Below are positions 7,046 through 13,075 of a DNA stretch of 17,807 nt, piece after piece. The notes under the pieces were generated by a model that saw only the letters and a list, made by a program, of their open reading frames with translations, had not been told where the DNA came from and searched no databases. The stretch lies in the NCBI GenBank assembly GCA_001437625.1, contig LIAL01000015.1, positions 1-17,807 of the forward strand, given 5' to 3'. The position numbers were made by a program, and so were the translations under genes. Origin of the DNA: Nitrosopumilus sp. BACL13 MAG-121220-bin23 (GTDB taxonomy: Archaea > Thermoproteota > Nitrososphaeria > Nitrososphaerales > Nitrosopumilaceae). Numbering within the stretch: the first letter of the stretch is position 1; each line of letters opens with the position of its first letter.

Positions 7046-7594
7046 ATGTCAATAGTAATAACTGGAAATCCAGGAGTCGGCAAACATACAATTACAAAAA
7101 AAATTTCAGAAATACTAAATTTTCCAATAATTGACATCAACATAATTGGAAAAGATTCAGGATTATTTGAAAAAAATGAAAATACAAATGATGTTGATAC
7201 TGAAAAACTAGGAAATATACTAAAAGAAAAAGTATTGGATAAAACCATAGTTGTAGGTCATTTAGCACCATATGTTCTAGAAAAAAATCAGGTGAAAAAA
7301 ATTATCATATTAAGAAGAAACCCATACGATTTAGAACTAGTGTATAAAGAAAGGAAATATTCAGAAATTAAAATTAAAGATAATACAGGTAGTGAAGTAT
7401 TAGGAATTATTGCTCACGATACAGTTGAAAAGTTTGAAGAAAAAGCATTTCAAGTAGACGTCAGTAAAAAAAATATTCAAGAAGTAGTTGAAAAAGTAAT
7501 AGGAATTATTTCTAAAAATGGAAATAATGAGGAAGTGGATTGGTTAGAATTAGTAGCAAAAAATAATGATTTAAAAAAATTTTTTAGTGATTGA
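7046..7594 (+). CDS. AK6/Fap7-like nucleoside monophosphate kinase
   Basis: A 182-residue P-loop kinase of the adenylate kinase 6 (Fap7/hCINAP) type. It begins with SIVITGNPGVGKHTITKKI, the nucleotide-binding loop, followed by a short NMP-binding region (PIIDINI...DSGLF). VVGHLAPYVL and IILRRNPYDLELVYKERKY then correspond to the H/R-rich lid region where family members carry Arg residues contacting phosphates. AK6/Fap7 proteins have adenylate kinase/ATPase activity and take part in 40S/30S subunit assembly with uS11, so a ribosome maturation role is an inference. The Walker A position normally held by Ser/Thr after the Lys is His14. The C-terminal 35 residues (after VIGIISKNG) are an extension I do not recognise. 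It lies 31 bases before tgtA on the same strand. Confidence 0.82.
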   Translation: MSIVITGNPGVGKHTITKKISEILNFPIIDINIIGKDSGLFEKNENTNDVDTEKLGNILKEKVLDKTIVVGHLAPYVLEKNQVKKIIILRRNPYDLELVYKERKYSEIKIKDNTGSEVLGIIAHDTVEKFEEKAFQVDVSKKNIQEVVEKVIGIISKNGNNEEVDWLELVAKNNDLKKFFSD

Positions 7595-7625
7595 TTAAAT
7601 AACGCTTTAAATTTTATCTAATTAC

Positions 7626-9137
7626 TTGTTTGAAATTTCTAAAACAGATCTAGCAGGAAGGATAGGAACTCTATACACAAATCATGGAAAGATAGAGACA
7701 CCTGCATTTGTTCCAGTTATTCATCCAGTCAGACAAACAATACCATCAAAAAAAATCAAAGAGATGGGTTTTGATGTCGTTATTACAAATGCATACATTA
7801 CAAAAAATAATTATGGTGATGAAGCAGTAAAAAAAGGCATTCATAAAATAATAGATTTTGATAAATCAATCATGACAGATTCTGGAGGATATCAAGTGTT
7901 AGAATATGGTGATTTGGATATATTGCCACCAGATATGGCAAAGTTTGAAACTGGAATATTAACAGATTTTGCAATTCCGTTAGATAAACCAACAGGATAT
8001 GGATTACCAATTAAAAAAGCTGAAGCATATGTCAAGCATACACTTGAAGTGTGTAAAGAAACTCTGGATAATAGTAAAGATAACGGACAGATTTGGATTG
8101 GTCCAATTCAGGGAGGAGAGCATTTTGATCTTGTAGCAAAGTCAACAAAATCATTAATTGATATGGGTTTTCAAATGCTAGCATTAGGAAGTCCAGTTGA
8201 ATTTATGGAGTCATACGAGTATAGGTTATTAGCACAAATGATTGTGGCTGCAAAAAAACAAATGCCAGAATCAGTACCACTGCATCTCTTTGGAGCAGGT
8301 CATCCACTTACAATACCATTTGCAATAGCATTAGGATGCGATACATTTGATTCAGCTTCATACATGTTGTATGCTAAGCAATTAAGATACATGACAGATG
8401 ATGGAACACGATATTTAGCAGATATTACAGTATTTCCATGTAATTGTGAAATATGTTCAAAATATACCCCTGATGAATTACGTCAATTAGAAATATCAAA
8501 TAAAATTAATGAGTTAGCAATACACAACTTACATGCAATAAAATTGGAAGTTGATAAAGTAAAACAGGCAATTCATGAGGGCAGATTATGGGAATATGTA
8601 ATTAAAAAAGCAAGAGCACATCCAAAATTATTTGAAATGATTGAAGTGATGACTGAAAATTATGAATTTTTAGGTTTAGGTACACCAAAATTTAAAGAAA
8701 AAGCAATTTTCCTATATTCTAAGGAAGATCAATATCGTCCAGAGGTTCAATCATTTCATAAAATAGTTAGAAAATTCAAATCAAAGAAAAAGAAACTAAT
8801 CATCATCAAAGAATCACGTACAAAGCCAGGATATCTGTCTCAGGAATACAAGTTACTAAAAAAGAAACTAAAAGATTTTGAAACATTTCAAGTGTGTCAA
8901 TATAATCCACATTTAGGATTAATCCCAATTGAAATTTCAGATATATTTCCTGCAGCACATCATGAAAATTCTAGAATTAATTATGATCCAAAAGAATTTC
9001 CTACATTTGAAAAAACTTGGAAAGAATTCTTTACTAAAAATAAATTTTTAGAGATACATTATGATAAAGATAATGAATTTTTAAAATATTTTGTAAAAAT
9101 ACTTCCAAAAGAAATTAAAAAAAAGAAATTCGGGTAA
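7626..9137 (+). CDS. tgtA: Archaeosine tRNA-guanine transglycosylase (ArcTGT), PUA-less
   Basis: This enzyme exchanges guanine 15 in the tRNA D-loop for preQ0, the first tRNA-level step of archaeosine synthesis. The catalytic barrel shows D85 in TDSGGYQ, GPIQGG near 159-164, and the probable nucleophile D242 in CDTFDSASY. The zinc site is C272-x-C274-x2-C277 plus H303. After about residue 360 comes the archaeal C1/C2 region (related to ArcS), including CQYNPHLGLIP. The protein stops at 503 residues, right after the C2-like segment; archaeal enzymes of about 580 residues carry a C-terminal PUA domain, which is absent here, and the bases behind the stop hold no such domain. The start is a TTG giving MFEISKTDLAGRIG, with AT-rich TTAAATAA-like sequence upstream. 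Confidence 0.95.
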   Translation: MFEISKTDLAGRIGTLYTNHGKIETPAFVPVIHPVRQTIPSKKIKEMGFDVVITNAYITKNNYGDEAVKKGIHKIIDFDKSIMTDSGGYQVLEYGDLDILPPDMAKFETGILTDFAIPLDKPTGYGLPIKKAEAYVKHTLEVCKETLDNSKDNGQIWIGPIQGGEHFDLVAKSTKSLIDMGFQMLALGSPVEFMESYEYRLLAQMIVAAKKQMPESVPLHLFGAGHPLTIPFAIALGCDTFDSASYMLYAKQLRYMTDDGTRYLADITVFPCNCEICSKYTPDELRQLEISNKINELAIHNLHAIKLEVDKVKQAIHEGRLWEYVIKKARAHPKLFEMIEVMTENYEFLGLGTPKFKEKAIFLYSKEDQYRPEVQSFHKIVRKFKSKKKKLIIIKESRTKPGYLSQEYKLLKKKLKDFETFQVCQYNPHLGLIPIEISDIFPAAHHENSRINYDPKEFPTFEKTWKEFFTKNKFLEIHYDKDNEFLKYFVKILPKEIKKKKFG

Positions 9138-9172
9138 AAAATAATTTAAAAAATAAAAATAAAAAGAATTTG
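9138..9172 (-). terminator. T-rich terminator of the ferredoxin gene
   Basis: Directly behind the ferredoxin stop, the minus strand runs through several oligo-T tracts (TTTTTA, TTTTTA, TTTTTTAAA, TTTTTT). Archaeal RNA polymerase ends transcription at such tracts. The gap between tgtA and the ferredoxin gene (9138-9187) holds nothing else. Confidence 0.5.
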
Positions 9173-9187
9173 CTTAAAGATTTAGCG

Positions 9188-9490
9188 TTATAGTGCTGCG
9201 TCTTCAGCCCAACCTTTGATGAAGATACCGTTTTTGTGTAGAGGTACTGGTTGTCCAGCAGTATAATTCATTGGTCTCATCCAAAAGATTGATTTTGTTG
9301 GGCATACACCTATGCATGCACCATCAGAAATACATCTCTCTGGGTAGAAAACGAATGCTTTTCCTCTTTTCCAGCCTTCAACAGGTTTGACTCTTAGGAC
9401 ATCAGGACCAAGTGTTGTACAGATTTCTACACATAGTGCACATCCGATACATCTTTGTTCATCAATGTCTGGAAGTATTGCTATTGGCAT
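9188..9490 (-). CDS. Ferredoxin with two Fe-S sites, one with an Asp ligand motif
   Basis: A 100-residue soluble electron carrier. The first motif is the full C14-x2-C17-x2-C20-x3-C24 (CIGCALCVEIC). The second is C-x2-D-x2-C-x3-C-P (CISDGACIGVCP), with Asp where the second Cys normally stands. The same C-x2-D-x2-C-x3-C-P arrangement is known from Sulfolobus and Pyrococcus ferredoxins, where that site holds a [3Fe-4S] or Asp-ligated [4Fe-4S] cluster. After the second motif comes an aromatic, proline-containing tail (IFWMRPMNYTAGQPVPLHK) seen in archaeal dicluster ferredoxins. Partners are probably 2-oxoacid oxidoreductases or a complex I-like enzyme, by inference. Codons are visibly richer in G and C than in neighbouring genes, suggesting high expression. 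It has its own TATA-like box and a T-rich terminator. Confidence 0.93.
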   Translation of the reverse strand: MPIAILPDIDEQRCIGCALCVEICTTLGPDVLRVKPVEGWKRGKAFVFYPERCISDGACIGVCPTKSIFWMRPMNYTAGQPVPLHKNGIFIKGWAEDAAL

Positions 9491-9515
9491 TACAACGATA
9501 AAATGTCAATATGTC

Positions 9516-9523
9516 TATTTAAA
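9516..9523 (-). promoter_or_regulatory. TATA box of the ferredoxin gene
   Basis: TTTAAATA on the minus strand lies 26 bases upstream of the ATG at 9490, a near-ideal archaeal TATA element that implies a leaderless mRNA. Confidence 0.55.
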
Positions 9524-9536
9524 CCATGATTGAATA

Positions 9537-9553
9537 TCATAACTCTGTTATGA
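9537..9553. promoter_or_regulatory. Perfect 7-base dyad upstream of the ferredoxin promoter
   Basis: TCATAAC-TCT-GTTATGA is a perfect inverted repeat of 7 + 3 + 7 bases lying 13 bases upstream of the ferredoxin TATA box and about 36 bases beyond the T-tract that ends the neighbouring gene. Its symmetry and position suit a dimeric regulator, but no regulator is identified. Confidence 0.35.
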
Positions 9554-9589
9554 AAATGATCGGAGAAAATGTATGCGCAAAATCTAGAA

Positions 9590-9630
9590 TTAAAAAATTT
9601 AAAAAACAAAAAGTTGCGTGTTGTATACGC
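9590..9630 (-). terminator. Hairpin plus T-tract terminator of the 70-residue gene
   Basis: Immediately after the TAA stop, the minus strand has a small stem (GCGT at 9627-9630 pairing with ACGC at 9616-9619) followed by CTTTTTGTTTTTTAAATTTTTTAA. Such a strong termination signal fits a highly expressed short transcript. Confidence 0.55.
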
Positions 9631-9843
9631 TTATTTTCTCATTGCATCAATTTGACCAGAGGTTACCCAATCGAGTAATTCTGCTGATGACGGATTAAGG
9701 TCTGCTTTCTTGTTCATAAGATTGTTAACCCAAATCCAATTGATTTGGTTTAGAAGTACTTTATTTCCTTCATCGCCTGCACGAGTTTTTGCTACGACAG
9801 CTTGGTCTTGTTCTGCTATCCATTGATCATAGGTTCTTCCCAT
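9631..9843 (-). CDS. Small 70-residue helical protein, unknown function
   Basis: I do not recognise a family. The product begins MGRTYDQWIAEQDQAVVAKTR and continues with NKVLLNQINWIWVNNLMNKKADL, then a proline-capped helix ending GQIDAMRK. It looks almost wholly alpha-helical, is soluble, has no Cys or His, and has four Trp in 70 residues. Reality as a gene is supported by an ATG with a TATA-like box 25 bases upstream, G/C-containing codons like those of the neighbouring ferredoxin, and a hairpin/T-tract terminator starting at the stop codon. The pattern resembles small, abundant, lineage-restricted archaeal proteins, possibly a subunit of a larger complex. Its orientation matches the ferredoxin gene, but a separate terminator and promoter argue against an operon. 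Confidence 0.8.
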   Translation of the reverse strand: MGRTYDQWIAEQDQAVVAKTRAGDEGNKVLLNQINWIWVNNLMNKKADLNPSSAELLDWVTSGQIDAMRK

Positions 9844-9867
9844 GAGGATCGAATCTTAGCTGACACT

Positions 9868-9875
9868 AATTAAAG
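9868..9875 (-). promoter_or_regulatory. TATA-like box of the 70-residue gene
   Basis: CTTTAATT on the minus strand lies 25 bases upstream of the ATG at 9843, again suggesting a leaderless transcript. Confidence 0.45.
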
Positions 9876-9955
9876 CTTTTGTAGATTCTATGGTAAGTAT
9901 AATGATCGGGCTGTAACTAAAAAGGTTTTAACGTAGAAAAAAATTCATGTAATCC

Positions 9956-11221
9956 TTGGACATACAAGTATTAGGTGCTGCAAACGAAGTAGGCAGATCA
10001 GGATTTTTAGTTAATTGTAATGGTACAAAATTATTATTAGATTATGGAGTAATGTTTGGAAGAAGGGGTTCACCACCAAAATATCCTCTACACGTAAAGC
10101 CTAAAGATTTGGATGCAATCATAATCACTCATGCTCATTTAGACCATTCAGGAAATGTTCCATCATTATTTGTAAGTGGTAATACAGATGTCTATGCAAC
10201 TCCACCAACATTTGATCTTTCAAAATTATTAATTAATGACATGTTAAAAATTGCAAAAGAACAACAACCATTTGGATTACCAGAACTAAACAACATGATG
10301 AAAAATGCAAAAGAAATTGATTTTAAACAAAAAGTAACTAAAGGTAATGCAACTTTTGAATTTAGAGAATCAGGACATGTAATTGGTGGAAGTACGGTAT
10401 TAGTAGAATCAGAAAAGAAAAAATTATTCTACACAGGGGATATCAAAACAAACGGATCAAGAATGTTACGAGAAATGGATACAGATATTGGAGAAATTGA
10501 TATGTTAATCACTGAAAGTACATATGCCAAAACAGAACAAATTCCTAGAAAAACATCAGAAGATCAATTAATAGAATTTGCAAACGAAGTAATGGATAGA
10601 AAAGGAATTTTATTCATCCCATCATTTTCAGTTGAACGTTCTCAAGAAATGGCATGTATTTTACGAAGTGCAAATTTCAAACATAAAATCATAATGGACG
10701 GAATGGCACTAAAAGTTAATGAAATAATGTTTAAGCATCCAGAATACCTTAGAGATCCTAAAGTGTTTGCAGAGGCAATTAAAAGTTCAACAGCAATTAA
10801 AGAACATGCAGAAAGAAAACGTGCGATGGGAGAACCATGTGTTGTAATATCTCCAGCTGGAATGTTAGTTGGGGGTAATGCAGTGTATTACTTGCAACAA
10901 TTATCATTTGATAGTAAAAATGGAATTGCTCTAGTTTCTTACCAAGGCGAAGGTACACCAGGTAAAAAATTACTAGATACAGGTAAGGTAGAAACTAGAG
11001 GTAAAGATCTTACTGTAAAAGCAGAAGTTAAGCAATTTTCATTTTCTGGACATGCAGATAAAAAAGAATTGTTTGCAATGATGAAAACAATCAAAGGAAA
11101 TCCCAAAGTATGGACAGTTCACGGGGATTCAGAGTCATGTCAAATATTTGCTAAAGAAATTCATGAGCAATTTGGTTTTGAAGCATATGCACCAACGGTT
11201 AATGATAAAATAACCATCTAA
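9956..11221 (+). CDS. Beta-CASP metallo-beta-lactamase ribonuclease, aCPSF2-like
   Basis: An RNA-processing zinc nuclease of the CPSF73-related archaeal group without KH domains (421 residues; the KH-bearing aCPSF1 is much longer). Metallo-beta-lactamase motifs are H59-A-H61-L-D63-H64 (THAHLDHSGN), H141 in SGHVIGGS and D162 in YTGDIKT. The beta-CASP part has ITESTYA (motif A), FSGHADKKE (motif B) and WTVHGDSES (motif C). The N-terminal GAANEVGRSGF is typical of this family. Members act as endo- and/or 5'-3' exonucleases in archaeal RNA maturation and decay; the exact role of this one is not visible. The start is TTG, with a TTTTAA box about 25 bases upstream. The glycosylase gene begins one base after its stop codon, so they share an mRNA. 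Confidence 0.92.
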   Translation: MDIQVLGAANEVGRSGFLVNCNGTKLLLDYGVMFGRRGSPPKYPLHVKPKDLDAIIITHAHLDHSGNVPSLFVSGNTDVYATPPTFDLSKLLINDMLKIAKEQQPFGLPELNNMMKNAKEIDFKQKVTKGNATFEFRESGHVIGGSTVLVESEKKKLFYTGDIKTNGSRMLREMDTDIGEIDMLITESTYAKTEQIPRKTSEDQLIEFANEVMDRKGILFIPSFSVERSQEMACILRSANFKHKIIMDGMALKVNEIMFKHPEYLRDPKVFAEAIKSSTAIKEHAERKRAMGEPCVVISPAGMLVGGNAVYYLQQLSFDSKNGIALVSYQGEGTPGKKLLDTGKVETRGKDLTVKAEVKQFSFSGHADKKELFAMMKTIKGNPKVWTVHGDSESCQIFAKEIHEQFGFEAYAPTVNDKITI

Positions 11222-11222
11222 G

Positions 11223-12065
11223 ATGAGAAATCAATTTTCAATAGATATAGATAATTCAATAAACAGTGGTCAGGTTTTTCTTTGGGAAAAATGTGGATCT
11301 GACTGGTATGGAATAAACGGTCAAGACATACTAAAAATAAATAAAAATGCAGTTATCAAATCAATCCAAAATTCAAAGACAGATTTTTTTAGAAAAAAGG
11401 ATAACATGCAAGAAATAATTAAATCAATTTCAAAGGATAAAACAGTAAAAGAAGCCATAAAACAATACGAGGGGCTAAGAATATTCAAACAAGATCCATT
11501 TCAATGTATGATTTCTTTTATTGTTTCATCAAATTCCAATATTCAAAAAATTAAAAATAGTCTAGAAAAAATAACTAAAAAATTTGGAGTAAAAGTAGAA
11601 ATAGAAAATAAAGAATTTTTTTTATTCCCTAAACCAGAAAAACTTGCAAATGCGTCAATTGAAGAAATTAAAAAATGCGGAGTAGGGTACAGAGCCCCAT
11701 TCATAAAGCAAGCTGCAGAAATGATTTTCTCAAAAAAAATAGATTTAGAATATTTAGAAAAATTGGATTACAAAGAAGCAAAAAAAAATATTTGTTTGAT
11801 CCCAGGTGTAGGAAATAAAGTAGCGGATTGCATACTATTATTTTCCTTGAATAAATTAGAAGCATTTCCACTAGATACATGGATGATTAAGATTTTAGAA
11901 AAATATTATTCAAATGAATTTAAAATAGAAACAAAAACAATCACACAAAAACAATATGAAATACTTCATGAAAAAATTGTAAATTATTTTGGCCCATATT
12001 GTGGATATGCTCAGCAATTTTTATTCAAAATGGAAAGAGAAAATTATAATAAAAAGTGGCTGTAA
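11223..12065 (+). CDS. ogg: 8-oxoguanine DNA glycosylase/AP lyase (OGG1 type)
   Basis: A bifunctional base-excision repair enzyme that removes 8-oxoguanine opposite C and nicks the abasic site. The 280 residues start with the OGG1-type beta domain (SGQVFLWEKCGSDWYGI). They continue with the helical DPFQCMISFIVSSNSN segment, and contain the helix-hairpin-helix IPGVGNKVADC with catalytic K199 and the GPD-type Asp D218 in FPLDTW. Motif order and the KVADC signature match eukaryotic OGG1 and the archaeal OGG1 group rather than the shorter Ogg2 or AGOG. It follows the nuclease gene by one base. An oxygen-using ammonia oxidiser would need such repair, which is inference. Confidence 0.93.
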   Translation: MRNQFSIDIDNSINSGQVFLWEKCGSDWYGINGQDILKINKNAVIKSIQNSKTDFFRKKDNMQEIIKSISKDKTVKEAIKQYEGLRIFKQDPFQCMISFIVSSNSNIQKIKNSLEKITKKFGVKVEIENKEFFLFPKPEKLANASIEEIKKCGVGYRAPFIKQAAEMIFSKKIDLEYLEKLDYKEAKKNICLIPGVGNKVADCILLFSLNKLEAFPLDTWMIKILEKYYSNEFKIETKTITQKQYEILHEKIVNYFGPYCGYAQQFLFKMERENYNKKWL

Positions 12066-12067
12066 AC

Positions 12068-12076
12068 CCTTAAAAT
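12068..12076 (+). promoter_or_regulatory. TATA-like box of tRNA-Arg
   Basis: CCTTAAAAT lies 22-31 bases upstream of the first tRNA base at 12099, the expected position for an archaeal tRNA promoter. It begins just after the stop of the glycosylase gene. Confidence 0.4.
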
Positions 12077-12098
12077 GGCAATGAATTTGGAGGTTTCT

Positions 12099-12173
12099 GG
12101 GCCTATGGCGCAGCATGGATAGCGTGTTGGATTTCTAATCCAAAAGTCAAGGGATCGAAGCCCTTTGGGCCCA
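12099..12173 (+). tRNA. tRNA-Arg (anticodon UCU)
   Basis: A full 75-base cloverleaf can be drawn. Acceptor stem GGGCCTA pairs with TGGGCCC (discriminator A at 12173). D stem GCGC pairs with GCGT around a loop containing GG. Anticodon stem TTGGA pairs with TCCAA around TTTCTAA, giving anticodon TCT, which reads AGA/AGG. The variable loop is AAGTC, and T stem AAGGG pairs with CCCTT. The T loop reads ATCGAAG, so position 54 is A instead of the usual T. No intron interrupts it and CCA is not encoded. G15 in the D loop, the archaeosine target, is present and faces C48. Confidence 0.95.
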
Positions 12174-12182
12174 CTTAACAAA

Positions 12183-12190
12183 TTATTTAT
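12183..12190 (+). promoter_or_regulatory. TATA-like box of the gene at 12215
   Basis: TTATTTAT ends 25 bases before the ATG at 12215, just behind the tRNA gene. It could also assist termination of the tRNA transcript. Confidence 0.4.
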
Positions 12191-12214
12191 TCGCAACAAC
12201 AAGGAATTTGACAT

Positions 12215-12565
12215 ATGGGAGATTTAGAATTTAAAATAAATTCAACAGATATTCATCAAAATTCAGAAATTACTGGAACAATTACGGTATCATATCCAGG
12301 ACGATATGATGGGGTAGTAGTAAATACAACAATATTAGATTCAAATGAACATATCATCTACAAGTCATACAATCAAAAAAAGATCTCACAGCACGTTTCA
12401 AGATTATTCATCAATAAAGATACAATGCCTGAAAATAAAGCAGAATTTACAGCAACAATTGAATTTGAGCCTAATCAAGAACATGAAGTAAAATTTAGAG
12501 TGTCAATAATTGAACAGCATAAGGAAATTGAAAGTAAAATAATTTTTGCAAAATATTCTAACTAA
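12215..12565 (+). CDS. Small beta-sandwich-like protein, unknown function
   Basis: A 116-residue protein without signal peptide, membrane segment or Cys. Alternating hydrophobic stretches (LEFKINSTDI, EITGTITVSYPG, GVVVNTTIL, FTATIEFEP, HEVKFRVSII, SKIIFAKY) predict seven or so beta strands. The order of an N-terminal strand, an 'S-E-I-x-G-x-I-x-V' strand and a polar 'L-D-S-N-x-x-I-Y' strand recalls arrestin-like or Ig-like folds. I do not recognise a named family and assign no function. The real-gene case rests on an ATG with a well-placed TATA-like box, full-length coding bias and lack of a competing frame. It is convergent with the cupredoxin gene; the two stop codons overlap each other. 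Confidence 0.75.
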   Translation: MGDLEFKINSTDIHQNSEITGTITVSYPGRYDGVVVNTTILDSNEHIIYKSYNQKKISQHVSRLFINKDTMPENKAEFTATIEFEPNQEHEVKFRVSIIEQHKEIESKIIFAKYSN

Positions 12566-13023
12566 AATCTACTTTTCTCAACAATTAATGATCCTGTCAT
12601 CCACGGATGTGGATCACAGTGATAATGCAATTCTTGAGGTTCAGTGAATATGAATTCATAAGAATCTCCAGGCATTACAACTCCATTAGAACCAAATTCA
12701 CCACTGTATGAATCCACATGTCTATGATCTGCAGTTACAGTATGCGGAGTCATATCATCATTCATCCACAATACACGATTATCTATTGTTAAAGTTATTT
12801 TGGGATTATTTGGAATATAACTAGGATTTCCTTCAGTTGCTGCACCTTCAGCAATACTAATCATAAAACTCTCAGTTGGCTCCAAAATATGTAAATCGAC
12901 AGATGGTTTTTCTAAAGATTCAGGAAGATAAAATGAAGTATAAAATAGAATTGAAGCACCCATTCCAATAATTAACGCAACTACACCAATACCATATGCA
13001 TGACTTGATGCAGGAGCACTCAT
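12562..13023 (-). CDS. Membrane-anchored plastocyanin-like blue copper protein
   Basis: A 153-residue cupredoxin held on the outer face of the membrane by one N-terminal helix (about residues 10-31). The type 1 copper ligands are visible as H94 (MTPHTVT), then C136, H139 and M142 in YHCDPHPWMTG. Ammonia-oxidising archaea carry many such copper proteins and use them as electron carriers in place of cytochrome c. Its place right behind the Rieske and cytochrome b genes suggests that it takes electrons from, or delivers them to, that complex. It has its own TATA-like box in the 52-base gap behind cytochrome b, so it may be transcribed both with the operon and alone. The stop codon overlaps that of the convergent gene. 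Confidence 0.93.
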   Translation of the reverse strand: MSAPASSHAYGIGVVALIIGMGASILFYTSFYLPESLEKPSVDLHILEPTESFMISIAEGAATEGNPSYIPNNPKITLTIDNRVLWMNDDMTPHTVTADHRHVDSYSGEFGSNGVVMPGDSYEFIFTEPQELHYHCDPHPWMTGSLIVEKSRF

Positions 13024-13047
13024 AATTTTTGTAAATCTTCCAAGTTC

Positions 13048-13055
13048 TTATAAAG
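13048..13055 (-). promoter_or_regulatory. TATA box of the cupredoxin gene
   Basis: CTTTATAA on the minus strand lies 25 bases upstream of the ATG at 13023, in the short gap after cytochrome b. It suggests separate expression of the copper protein from a leaderless mRNA. Confidence 0.5.
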
Positions 13056-13075
13056 CTTCTTTAGATTTTTTAGCA

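Noticed and set aside
6769..7248. ORFs at 6769-6957 and 7024-7248 on the minus strand
   Set aside because: Both lie within well-supported genes (YchF GTPase and the AK6-like kinase) in other frames and give compositionally odd, hydrophobic-rich products.
9491..9630. A small RNA gene between the ferredoxin and the 70-residue gene
   Set aside because: The stretch is accounted for by a TATA box, a dyad and a terminator; I see no extended stable fold or box C/D motif.
12099..12173. Intron or split tRNA
   Set aside because: All arms pair with standard lengths and no bulge-helix-bulge insertion is present.
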